A stretch of 12,902 bases of DNA, taken from the NCBI GenBank assembly GCA_900551985.1, contig URYG01000078.1:1-12902 (forward strand), given 5' to 3'. The notes below the pieces were generated by a model, which saw only the letters and a list, made by a program, of their open reading frames with translations, was not told where the DNA came from and did not search any database. The position numbers and the translations under genes are program-made. Below, one piece after another: positions 1 through 7,178 of the stretch (position 1 is the stretch's first letter; every line of letters starts with the position of its first letter). The stretch is from an uncultured Prevotella sp. GTDB lineage: Bacteria > Bacteroidota > Bacteroidia > Bacteroidales > Bacteroidaceae.

Positions 1-42
1 AGGAAAAGCAAAATAACTATATAATATAAAGAAAAAGGAAAA

Positions 43-618
43 ATGAAGAACGGATTATTGATTTTCAGCGCCCCATCGGGCAGCGGCAAGAGTACCATCG
101 TCAACTGGTTGATGAAAGAGCACCCAGAGTTGAAGTTGGCTTTCTCTATCAGTTGTACCTCTCGTGCTCCTCGCGGCACAGAGCAGAATGGAGTAGAGTA
201 TTTCTTCCTGTCTCCAGAAGAATTCAAGTCCAAGATTGAGGCTGATGAGTTCCTGGAGTATGAGGAAGTTTACCAGAATAGATTCTACGGCACCTTGAAG
301 TCGCAGGTAGAAAACCAGCTTGCCAAGGGCGAGTCGGTAATTTTCGACGTAGATGTAAAGGGTGGCGTCAATATCAAGAAGTTCTATGGCGAACGTGCCC
401 TGAGCATCTTCGTGCAACCTCCTTCGGTAGAGGAACTGCGCCGCCGTTTGGTAGGTCGCAACACAGATGCCCCAGAGGTAATCGAGCAGCGCCTTGCCAA
501 GGCTAGCTACGAGTTGACCTTCGCTCCTCAGTTCGACCACGTAGTCGTAAACGACGACCTGGAGAAAGCTCAGCAGGAGGTTTATCAACTCGTAAAAGCC
601 TTCTTGGCTGCAGAATAA
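43..618 (+). CDS. gmk: Guanylate kinase
   Basis: Cytosolic enzyme that phosphorylates GMP (and dGMP) to GDP with ATP, an essential step of purine nucleotide supply. The 191-residue protein has the usual family length. It shows the P-loop APSGSGKST at residues 10-18, the GMP-binding TSRAPR segment at about 39-44, FYGT at 81-84, DVDVKGG at 102-108, and the lid arginines in RRRLVGRNTD at about 133-142. The start follows an A-rich leader containing AAGGAAAA, one of the few Shine-Dalgarno-like sequences here. The gene lies 44 bases upstream of nadD, a common Bacteroidota pairing. The 42 bases before it show no clear promoter, so transcription probably begins outside the window. Function is known from the family; identification is very secure. 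Confidence 0.97.
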   Translation: MKNGLLIFSAPSGSGKSTIVNWLMKEHPELKLAFSISCTSRAPRGTEQNGVEYFFLSPEEFKSKIEADEFLEYEEVYQNRFYGTLKSQVENQLAKGESVIFDVDVKGGVNIKKFYGERALSIFVQPPSVEELRRRLVGRNTDAPEVIEQRLAKASYELTFAPQFDHVVVNDDLEKAQQEVYQLVKAFLAAE

Positions 619-622
619 AGGC

Positions 623-639
623 CAAAGCAGCCCGCTTTG
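623..639 (+). other. Small hairpin between gmk and nadD
   Basis: CAAAGC (623-628) and GCTTTG (634-639) form a perfect 6-bp stem with a 5-base loop just after the gmk stop codon. No T-tract follows, so it is not a convincing intrinsic terminator. At most it could be a pause site or protect an mRNA end. Confidence 0.35.
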
Positions 640-647
640 CTAATCAT

Positions 648-682
648 AAAGTTCAAAATTCAATGCTCAAAGTTCAAAGTAA
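648..682 (+). repeat. Heptanucleotide tandem repeat overlapping the nadD start
   Basis: Consecutive 7-base units read AAAGTTC, AAAATTC, AATGCTC, AAAGTTC and a partial fifth unit AAAGTAA. The nadD ATG (663-665) lies in the third, variant unit, and the following units encode the first residues of NadD (LKVQSK). The period is plain in the sequence. Because 7 is not a multiple of 3, a change in copy number after the ATG would shift the reading frame. Confidence 0.7.
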
Positions 683-1256
683 GAAGGTAGGAATCTTTGG
701 CGGCAGCTTCAACCCCATCCATACCGGCCACATCGCATTGGCGAAAAGCCTCTGCGAGAAGGCGGGGCTGGATGAAGTGTGGTTCATGGTCTCCCCTATG
801 AACCCATTCAAGAAAGCTGCTACCGACCTGCTCGATGACCACCTGCGCCTGGAGATGGTAGAAAAGGCTCTGGAGAATGAACCCCAGCTGAAGGCATGCG
901 ACTATGAGTTTCGCCTGCCCAAGCCTTCCTATACCTGGCACACCCTGCAGGCCATCAGCAAGGATTATCCAGAATATGAGTTTACACTATTAATAGGCGG
1001 CGACAACTGGGCAGCATTCGATAAGTGGTATCACCACGACGATATTCTTGCCCACTACCCTATTGTAGTCTATCCCCGCCAAGGCTCCAGCATTGGCGAA
1101 GTGCCTGCCGGCGTTACCATCGTAGAAACCCCGCTGCTCAACATCAGCAGCACGGAGATACGCGAATGCATCAAGGCTGGAAAAAGCATCGAAGGTATGG
1201 TTCCCGAATGCATCGAGAACCTCGCCATCAAAAACTATCAGGCGCTCTTAGTCTAA
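663..1256 (+). CDS. nadD: Nicotinate-mononucleotide adenylyltransferase
   Basis: Cytosolic NAD-biosynthesis enzyme that joins NaMN and ATP to give deamido-NAD and pyrophosphate. The 197-residue protein carries the nucleotidyltransferase signature GGSFNPIHTGH at residues 13-23, the SPMNPFK segment at about 44-50, GGDNW followed by the WYHHDD region in the middle, and the C-terminal ISSTEIR motif at 161-167, all typical of NadD. No ATG, GTG or TTG lies in frame between the chosen start and the GGSFNP motif, so ATG 663 is the only plausible start. It leaves an extra hydrophilic N-terminus (MLKVQSKK) encoded by a heptanucleotide repeat. No Shine-Dalgarno sequence is visible. The gene is probably co-transcribed with gmk and perhaps with the envelope genes that start 55 bases downstream. 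Confidence 0.96.
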   Translation: MLKVQSKKVGIFGGSFNPIHTGHIALAKSLCEKAGLDEVWFMVSPMNPFKKAATDLLDDHLRLEMVEKALENEPQLKACDYEFRLPKPSYTWHTLQAISKDYPEYEFTLLIGGDNWAAFDKWYHHDDILAHYPIVVYPRQGSSIGEVPAGVTIVETPLLNISSTEIRECIKAGKSIEGMVPECIENLAIKNYQALLV

Positions 1257-1311
1257 AAGAGTGCCCAAACATCTATTCTCTAAAAATAGCAAACATCATC
1301 AATAGAAAGCT

Positions 1312-3255
1312 ATGAGTTGGAAAGAAATCATCAAGAACTGTCTTAGTCTGGCATCAGCCCCTATCAGGCGCAATGCCAACTTCTTTGTGTCTATGTACAT
1401 CCTGGGCATGGTAAGTTCACTCATCACGATTCCGAAGAACGGAACGCTCTACGAGAACATGTTCCTGGAGCTGTTCCTGGATCTCTACATCGTGAGCGCC
1501 ATCCTCGCCGTCTTCCCGAAGAAGGTGCGCAGGGGACTGCGTGCCATATTATACATTATATTATATGTCACGGCAGCCGCTGATACCTACTGCTTCGTGA
1601 ATTTCGGTTCCACACTCAATCCTTCTATGCTGATGCTGGTGGGAGAAACCAACAGTTCCGAGGCAAGCAGCTTCCTCTCTGCCCTCATCTCTGCCGAAGT
1701 GCTCTTCAGCAGCGTGGGCTGGATTCTGCTCCTGGCGCTCCTGCAGATACTCATCGTCATCTTCCGAAAACGGCTCATCAAGATCTACGTCTTCCTCGTT
1801 ACCGTACTCGAATTGGCATCACTCAAGAAACGACTGATGGCTATTCCGCGAATGACAGCAGCCATGCCAGCCACCTTCGGTATCCTCTGCCTGGCGATCC
1901 TCATCGCATCCATCTGCACCTCCTGGCACAACAAGGAGGCTTACCATAAGCTGATGTCGGGAAGAACCATCGGAGAGGTGGAGCATACCCTCACAGAGAA
2001 AGACCATGCCGTGCTCTATCTGCCAATCTACCGACTCCACTTCAGCATCTATGCCAACCAACTGGCAGCGCATCAGATTACCCAACTGATTCATGCAGCC
2101 CACGAGGTGAAGGTAGATAGCTGCAGCTTCCGCTCGCCAAACATCGTGCTGATCATCGGCGAAAGCTACGGTCGCCATCATTCACAGCAATATGGCTACT
2201 TCATGAAAACCACCCCAAAGCAATCGGCACTGGAGAAATCGAAGAAACTCACCAAGTTTACAGATGTCGTGACCTGCTGGAACCTCACCAGCTTCGTATT
2301 CAAGCACATGCTCTCCACCTATGTGGTAGGCGACAAGGGCGAATGGTGCGACTATCCGCTCTTCCCGGAGGTTTTCCGCAAGGCAGGCTACAACGTAACC
2401 TTCATCACCAACGAGTTCCTGCCACAGGCAAAGGAGGCGGTATATGACTTCAGCGGCGGCTTCTTCCTGAACAATCCGGAACTGAGCAAGCTGCAGTTCG
2501 ACCACAGAAACACCGAGCTGCATGCGCTGGACGATGGACTGCTGAAAGATTATGATGACAGTCTGAAACAATACAAGACCGACCATAATCTCACCATTTT
2601 CCATCTGATGGGCCAGCACGTGAACTACAAGCTGCGCTATCGCCAGAACCAGGCTAAGTTCTGGGCAAGCAGCTACGAAGACAAGCGCCCAGAACTGACT
2701 GACGCCCAGCGCAAGGTATTGAGTCATTACGACAACGCCACCCTCTACAACGACTCCATCGTGGCAGAAATCGTGAAGCGATTCCAGAAGGAAGATGCCA
2801 TCATCATCTATGTGCCCGACCATGGTGAGGAATGCTACGAGGAAAACCGTGGCTTCATCTGCCGCAACCACTCTGCCAACATCGACTGGAAGCTGGCACA
2901 CTATGAGTTTGAGATTCCTTTCTGGATCTACTGCTCAAAGAAATACATCCAGAAACACCGCGCCATCTACCGGCAGATACGTGCCGCCAAGGACAAGCGG
3001 ATGATGACGGATGCCCTGCCGCACCTGCTGCTGTATCTTGCCGGCATAGAAACTCCGACCTACAAGGAGGAGAACAATATTCTGAGTCCGAAATACAACG
3101 AGATGCGCCCCCGCATCCTGAAGAACTCAGCCGACTACGACAAGCTGCGGGATGAATATCTCAAGACGCAGGCTAAGCTGGAAGAAAAGAAGCAAGACAA
3201 GAAAAAAGATAAGAAACAAGGTAAGAAACAAACAAAGAAAGGAGCCAGGAAATGA
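1312..3255 (+). CDS. EptA-like phosphoethanolamine-type transferase (membrane sulfatase fold)
   Basis: Inner-membrane enzyme of the alkaline-phosphatase/sulfatase superfamily, resembling EptA/OpgE/CptA proteins that move phosphoethanolamine from phosphatidylethanolamine onto lipid A or other glycans. The 647-residue protein has about five hydrophobic segments in residues 20-205 and then a large catalytic domain. The domain begins PNIVLIIGES (metal-ligand Glu284). CWNLTSFVF (322-330) aligns with the nucleophile motif of EptA and keeps a threonine, Thr326. GQHVNY (His436) and PDHGEE (Asp503, His504) supply further expected metal and substrate ligands. The C-terminal 30 or so residues are almost all Lys, Gln and Asp, which is unusual. 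The stop overlaps the next gene's start (ATGA), so translation of the pair is probably coupled. The acceptor cannot be read from the sequence; another phospho-group transfer is possible. Confidence 0.85.
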   Translation: MSWKEIIKNCLSLASAPIRRNANFFVSMYILGMVSSLITIPKNGTLYENMFLELFLDLYIVSAILAVFPKKVRRGLRAILYIILYVTAAADTYCFVNFGSTLNPSMLMLVGETNSSEASSFLSALISAEVLFSSVGWILLLALLQILIVIFRKRLIKIYVFLVTVLELASLKKRLMAIPRMTAAMPATFGILCLAILIASICTSWHNKEAYHKLMSGRTIGEVEHTLTEKDHAVLYLPIYRLHFSIYANQLAAHQITQLIHAAHEVKVDSCSFRSPNIVLIIGESYGRHHSQQYGYFMKTTPKQSALEKSKKLTKFTDVVTCWNLTSFVFKHMLSTYVVGDKGEWCDYPLFPEVFRKAGYNVTFITNEFLPQAKEAVYDFSGGFFLNNPELSKLQFDHRNTELHALDDGLLKDYDDSLKQYKTDHNLTIFHLMGQHVNYKLRYRQNQAKFWASSYEDKRPELTDAQRKVLSHYDNATLYNDSIVAEIVKRFQKEDAIIIYVPDHGEECYEENRGFICRNHSANIDWKLAHYEFEIPFWIYCSKKYIQKHRAIYRQIRAAKDKRMMTDALPHLLLYLAGIETPTYKEENNILSPKYNEMRPRILKNSADYDKLRDEYLKTQAKLEEKKQDKKKDKKQGKKQTKKGARK

Positions 3256-4397
3256 ATCAGAACATACTTTCTAGAAGTGCATGCAATGCATTGAGAGGAC
3301 TTGCCATCATCGGCATCTTCCTACATAACTATTGCCATTGGCTAGGTCCGATTGTCAAGGAGAATGAATATCAGTTCTTCCAGCACAACGCCGACTGGCT
3401 GCTGCAGGTGATGGCGAATCCCGACATCAACCTGCCTATCCATCTGCTGTCGTTCTTCGGCCATTACGGAGTACCCGTATTCCTCTTCCTGAGTGCATAC
3501 GGACTGGTGATGAAATATGAAGCCAAGCCTCATCTTTCTGCCGACCAGCAGGCTCAGATGTACAATATCTCGGGCAGGAAGCAATTCTGGAGCATCAGCT
3601 GGCGCGAACCTCTGCGCTTCATCCGCTATCATTATCTGAAGCTCTTCAAGATGATGATTGTGGGTTTCATCGCTTTCACGATGATAGACTACATCACTCC
3701 GGGGCCACGCCATTACGAGGTGCTGGGCATCGTATCGATGCTGGGTATGTTTAACAATGTATTGCCAAACCCCGACAACATCATCTGGCCAGGACCTTAC
3801 TGGTTTTTCGGTCTGATGCTGCAGCTTTACATCGTATATCGACTGCTGCTCTATCGCCGCCACTGGGGATGGACGGTAGGATTGATGCTTCTCTGCATCG
3901 GCATCCAGCTGCTGTTGGGCTTTGACAATCCCGAGAGCGAGGCGATGAACCGCTACCGCTATAATTTCATGGGCGGTATGCTACCATTCGGTCTGGGCAT
4001 TCTCTACGCCCGCTATGGCGAGAAGATTCTGATGACCTTCCATTCGCCTGTAACCAATATCTTCGGCTGCGTATTCTGCATCTCTCTGATCTACAGCCTG
4101 AGTCTCAATATGATAGGATGGACCTTCGTGCCATTCTTCATCTGTCTGCTCTGCGTGCTTGTAGCCGATTTGCTGCAGGAGGTAAGTTGGCTGTCAGGCA
4201 TCTACAAGGTTCTGGAATGGATGGGCGTCATCTCAGCCGCCCTCTTCGTCACCCATCCCATCACCCGCAAGATATTCATCCCTATCAGCCGTCATGGAGA
4301 CATCTATGCCGGGCTGCTGCTCTACATCATTGCCAGCATCGGCATCGCCTGGCTCTTTACCCAGCTGATGAAGAAGATACCCAACCCGAAGAGCTAA
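3252..4397 (+). CDS. OafA-type membrane acyltransferase (Acyl_transf_3), first copy
   Basis: Polytopic inner-membrane protein of the acyltransferase-3 family, which adds acetyl, succinyl or similar groups to cell-surface sugars. The 381-residue sequence starts with a short cytosolic end and RGLAIIGIFLHN, giving the family's conserved Arg15 and His25 around the first membrane helix. GVPVFLFLSAYGL follows at 73-85, GPYWFFGLMLQLY at about 171-183, and a late THPITR (His335) near the last helices. About ten hydrophobic segments are visible, as usual. There is no fused SGNH domain. Its start overlaps the stop of the EptA-like gene by four bases (ATGA), which ties the two together and suggests they modify the same glycan or lipid. 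The acyl donor and acceptor are unknown. Confidence 0.85.
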   Translation: MNQNILSRSACNALRGLAIIGIFLHNYCHWLGPIVKENEYQFFQHNADWLLQVMANPDINLPIHLLSFFGHYGVPVFLFLSAYGLVMKYEAKPHLSADQQAQMYNISGRKQFWSISWREPLRFIRYHYLKLFKMMIVGFIAFTMIDYITPGPRHYEVLGIVSMLGMFNNVLPNPDNIIWPGPYWFFGLMLQLYIVYRLLLYRRHWGWTVGLMLLCIGIQLLLGFDNPESEAMNRYRYNFMGGMLPFGLGILYARYGEKILMTFHSPVTNIFGCVFCISLIYSLSLNMIGWTFVPFFICLLCVLVADLLQEVSWLSGIYKVLEWMGVISAALFVTHPITRKIFIPISRHGDIYAGLLLYIIASIGIAWLFTQLMKKIPNPKS

Positions 4398-4398
4398 G

Positions 4399-4451
4399 TG
4401 TTAGAGAGCCTCCCCCCGTTCCAGGCGATTCCATCGCCTGTCCCCCTAACA
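4399..4451 (+). repeat. C-rich inverted-repeat element (REP/MITE-like)
   Basis: The 80-base gap between two acyltransferase genes holds a nested palindrome. The outer arms are TGTTAG (4399-4404) and CTAACA (4446-4451). Inside is a perfect 8-bp hairpin, CAGGCGAT (4422-4429) and ATCGCCTG (4433-4440), with a 3-base loop. Runs of six and five C on either side make it clearly richer in C than the A-rich gaps elsewhere in the operon. No T-tract follows, so it is not a classical terminator. A dispersed repeat is inferred, not shown. Confidence 0.5.
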
Positions 4452-4477
4452 AAGTTTAAACAAAAAAGAAATATCAG

Positions 4478-5488
4478 ATGAAGTGGAAGATAAAAGACAT
4501 AGAACTGGCGAATATCAGTAGATATCGCGGTGAATTGATGGGAGCCGCCATGCTCTTCATCATTCTCTTTCATGTAGCACTGCCTAGAGAGAACGCTTTC
4601 TTCGGATTGCGCCGCATGGGCAATGTAGGAGTAGATATGTTTCTGTTTCTCAGCGGCATCGGTCTGTGGTTTTCCTGGATGAAGAATTCTTCTGCCAAGC
4701 ATTTCTTCATCCGCCGATACCTGCGTATCTACCCGGCGTGGCTTATCATCGCCTGTCTCTACTACATCCCCCGATTCCAGGGAGGAGACCTCGAGGCGTG
4801 GATCAACCTGATAGGCGAGATTACCATCAACTGGAATTTCTGGCGATACGATGAGCTTACCTTCTGGTACATCCCAGCCACCATGATGCTCTATCTCTTC
4901 GCCCCAGCCTATATGGAACTTATCAAGCGCCACCCCATCTACAAATGGCTGCCGGTGGTGATGATCATGTGGTGCATCCTGGTGCAATACGTCACCCCGA
5001 TTCATCAGGCTGTAGGTCATCTGGAAATCTTCTGGAGCAGAGTACCTATCTTCTTCATCGGCATCAACATGGGCGAGATGGTGCGCCAGAAGCAGACACT
5101 TGATGGTGCCAGCATCTGGATGATATGGCTGATGTTCCTGATGACGCTGCTCGCAAGCATCTTCCTGGAACAGGAGAAACACGGTATGTTTCCGCTCTTC
5201 CTGGAGCGCATGCTCTACATCCCACTCACCATCACGAGCATCCTGCTCCTGAACCGCATCTTCCGCCGTACCCCAGGATGGTTTAACCGCAGCTTTATGC
5301 TGGTAGGAGCATTGAGTCTGGAATGCTATCTCATCCACATCCACTTCGTGCTCCATTATATCGAACCTCATCACTTGGGATACTGGCCTACCTTTATCCT
5401 CTGCATCGCCATCACCCTGCCACTCTCCTGGATATTGAGCAAGATAGCAGAATGGATCTCAAGGGAACTATCTAAGATTATTAAATAA
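4478..5488 (+). CDS. OafA-type membrane acyltransferase, second copy
   Basis: A second acyltransferase-3 family membrane protein, 336 residues with about ten hydrophobic segments. It carries RGELMGAAMLFIILFH (Arg17, His32), VGVDMFLFLSGIGLW at about 50-64, the FIRRYLRIYPAW block typical of the family at 77-88, FWYIPATMMLYLFAP at 129-143, and a late LECYLIHIHF at 281-290. It would add an acyl group to a surface sugar on the outer side of the inner membrane; substrate unknown. It differs strongly from the gene before it, so it is not a recent duplicate. The start follows a weak purine-rich leader. Its last seven codons and stop lie in a 27-base tandem duplication (5465-5518), whose second copy keeps the same frame. 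Confidence 0.85.
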   Translation: MKWKIKDIELANISRYRGELMGAAMLFIILFHVALPRENAFFGLRRMGNVGVDMFLFLSGIGLWFSWMKNSSAKHFFIRRYLRIYPAWLIIACLYYIPRFQGGDLEAWINLIGEITINWNFWRYDELTFWYIPATMMLYLFAPAYMELIKRHPIYKWLPVVMIMWCILVQYVTPIHQAVGHLEIFWSRVPIFFIGINMGEMVRQKQTLDGASIWMIWLMFLMTLLASIFLEQEKHGMFPLFLERMLYIPLTITSILLLNRIFRRTPGWFNRSFMLVGALSLECYLIHIHFVLHYIEPHHLGYWPTFILCIAITLPLSWILSKIAEWISRELSKIIK

Positions 5489-5518
5489 AAAGAATCATCT
5501 CAGATTATTAAATAAAAA
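5465..5518 (+). repeat. 27-base tandem duplication at a gene end
   Basis: Positions 5465-5491 and 5492-5518 match at 24 of 27 bases. Copy 1 carries the last codons of the acyltransferase (E-L-S-K-I-I-K-stop). Copy 2, still in frame, reads E-S-S-Q-I-I-K-stop. The second copy fills most of the 39-base gap before the UbiA-like gene and provides its A-rich translation-start region. Confidence 0.85.
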
Positions 5519-5527
5519 GAAGTTTTT

Positions 5528-6433
5528 ATGAACGAGAATGAAATAAAAGACAGCAAAGGCTTCGCTGCCTTGATGCGCCTGATCCGCCCGAAGCAGTGGA
5601 TCAAGAATATGTTTATCTTCGTGCCCCTCTTCTTTGGTGGTGCCTTGTTTCATACAGATGCCCTGCTGGCGGGTCTGATTACTTTCTTTGCCTACAGCTT
5701 TGCCGCATCGAGCATCTATTGCTTCAACGACATCCATGATGTGGAGGCAGACCGCCGCCACTCGGTGAAGTGTCACCGCCCTATCGCATCAGGAGCCGTG
5801 AGTATCAGGCAGGCTTATGCTTTGATGTTTCTGATGCTTATCCTCTCAATGGGGGTATGCAGTCTGCTCGATTCGTGGGAGACGATGGGAATCATCGCCT
5901 TCTATTGGGTCATGAACCTCTGCTATTGCGCCAAGCTCAAGCAGTATGCCATCATTGACGTGTGCATCGTGGCATTCGGTTTTGTACTCCGCTTGCTGGC
6001 GGGTGGCGTCGCTACGCACATCATGCTCAGTAAATGGATTGTACTGATGACCTTCCTCATCACCCTCTTCATGAGTTTTGCCAAACGCCGCGATGACGTG
6101 CTGCGAATGGAAAAGACGGGCGAGGCACCACGCAAGAATACGAGCCGATACAACCTCACCTTCATCAACCAGGCTATCACCATCACGGCATCAGTTACCC
6201 TGGTTTGCTACATCATGTACACGGTGAGTCCTGAAGTAATAGAGAATTTCCAAACAGAATACCTCTATCTTACCAGCGTATTTGTATTGGTAGGTTTGCT
6301 GAGATACATCCAGATTGCAGTGGTTGACCAGCAGAGCGGCGACCCGACCAAGATTATCCTGCGCGACAGAATCACGCAGTTTATCGTCCTTGCCTGGTTG
6401 CTCTCCTTCCTTATCCTTATCTATATCGTATAA
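5528..6433 (+). CDS. UbiA-family polyprenyl-phosphate phosphoribosyltransferase (DPPR synthase-like)
   Basis: Polytopic prenyltransferase, 301 residues with about nine hydrophobic segments. Relatives such as mycobacterial Rv3806c (UbiA) move 5-phosphoribose from PRPP to decaprenyl phosphate. Features shared with that branch are RPKQWIKN at 20-27, the Mg/pyrophosphate motif NDIHDVEADRRH at 67-78 followed by KCHRPIASG at 81-89, GFVLRLLAGG at 151-160, a cytosolic FAKRRDD segment at 184-190, and the late GDPTKIILRDR block at 261-271. These set it apart from quinone or heme prenyltransferases, which lack the late GDPT block. The HAD phosphatase gene follows after 30 bases, a pairing that suits removal of the 5-phosphate from the product. 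The lipid in Bacteroidota would more likely be undecaprenyl phosphate (inference). Family call firm; exact substrate less so. Confidence 0.85.
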   Translation: MNENEIKDSKGFAALMRLIRPKQWIKNMFIFVPLFFGGALFHTDALLAGLITFFAYSFAASSIYCFNDIHDVEADRRHSVKCHRPIASGAVSIRQAYALMFLMLILSMGVCSLLDSWETMGIIAFYWVMNLCYCAKLKQYAIIDVCIVAFGFVLRLLAGGVATHIMLSKWIVLMTFLITLFMSFAKRRDDVLRMEKTGEAPRKNTSRYNLTFINQAITITASVTLVCYIMYTVSPEVIENFQTEYLYLTSVFVLVGLLRYIQIAVVDQQSGDPTKIILRDRITQFIVLAWLLSFLILIYIV

Positions 6434-6463
6434 GAAAGAGTAAATCTAAAAGAAGAACAAGAA

Positions 6464-7105
6464 ATGAAGAAGAAAATATATTGTTTTGATTTCGATGGAA
6501 CACTCACTACGAGTGATACCTTGCTCGAATTCATCAAGTATGCCAAGGGCAGAGGCCGGTTTCTGATGGTTTTCCTGATGTACAGCCCACTGCTGGTGCT
6601 GATGAAACTGCACCTTTATCCCAACTGGAAGGCAAAGCAGCAGATCTTCGCCCACCTCTTTGCCGGCATGCGCATCGAAAAGTTTGATGCACTCTGCCGT
6701 GGCTTCGCTGAAGAAAGCCAGCATCTGCTCCGTCCGAAAGGCATCACCCTGCTGCACGAAGCGCTGGTGGCTGGAGCCCAGGTTTTCATCGTAAGTGCCA
6801 GCATCGACAACTGGGTGCGCCCTTTCTTTGATATCCGCAATCTGAAAGGTGTTCAGGTACTCGGCACCCAGATAGAAGTAGAAGACGGCAAGCTGACAGG
6901 GCGATTTAAGAGCAACAACTGCTATGGAGCCGAAAAAGTACAAAGAATTACGGAAGCTCTTTCTATGACCCAAACATCAGATACAGAAGATAAGACCATC
7001 TCCGACCGTTCTCTCTACGAGATAGAAGCCTTCGGCGACAGTCGTGGCGACAAGGAGATGCTTGCCTTCGCAGACAGAGGGCACTACAAGCCTTTCAGAG
7101 AATAA
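6464..7105 (+). CDS. HAD-IB family phosphatase
   Basis: A 213-residue haloacid-dehalogenase phosphatase of the SerB/PgpC-like branch. All four motifs are present: DFDGTLT with nucleophile Asp9 and Asp11, IVSAS with Ser111 (motif II), Lys158 in GAEKVQ (motif III), and GDSRGD with Asp192 and Asp196 (motif IV). The cap region at about 28-53 holds a hydrophobic stretch (FLMVFLMYSPLLVLM), as in membrane-associated PgpC-type phosphatases, so it may act on a lipid-linked phosphate at the inner face of the membrane. Its place 30 bases after the UbiA-like gene makes polyprenyl-phospho-5-phosphoribose an attractive substrate (inference). The main alternative is phosphatidylglycerophosphate phosphatase. 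Confidence 0.88.
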   Translation: MKKKIYCFDFDGTLTTSDTLLEFIKYAKGRGRFLMVFLMYSPLLVLMKLHLYPNWKAKQQIFAHLFAGMRIEKFDALCRGFAEESQHLLRPKGITLLHEALVAGAQVFIVSASIDNWVRPFFDIRNLKGVQVLGTQIEVEDGKLTGRFKSNNCYGAEKVQRITEALSMTQTSDTEDKTISDRSLYEIEAFGDSRGDKEMLAFADRGHYKPFRE

Positions 7106-7121
7106 GCCATTCTTAGAAATC

Positions 7122-7178
7122 ATGTCAGAAAGACAAGTCACAGAGACAGAAACATATAAATCAGAAGGAATCAGATGA
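7122..7178 (+). CDS. Possible 18-codon leader ORF
   Basis: An ATG at 7122 opens a short hydrophilic frame (starts MSERQVTET, ends SEGIR) whose TGA overlaps the next gene's ATG as ATGA (7175-7178). That geometry is typical of translational coupling, but the frame is short enough to arise by chance and has no recognisable ribosome site. Treat it as speculative. Confidence 0.15.
   Translation: MSERQVTETETYKSEGIR

Noticed and set aside
623..639. Hairpin after gmk as a terminator
   Set aside because: The stem is only 6 bp and no T-tract follows, so termination is not supported; kept only as a structural feature.
2182..2901. 239-codon minus-strand open frame opposite the EptA-like catalytic domain
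   Set aside because: The plus strand holds all the sulfatase-fold motifs; the antisense product is only the mirror of that coding bias.
4394..5374. 326-codon minus-strand open frame opposite the second acyltransferase
   Set aside because: Acidic, His-rich, domain-free product lying entirely over a well-supported acyltransferase gene; a shadow frame.
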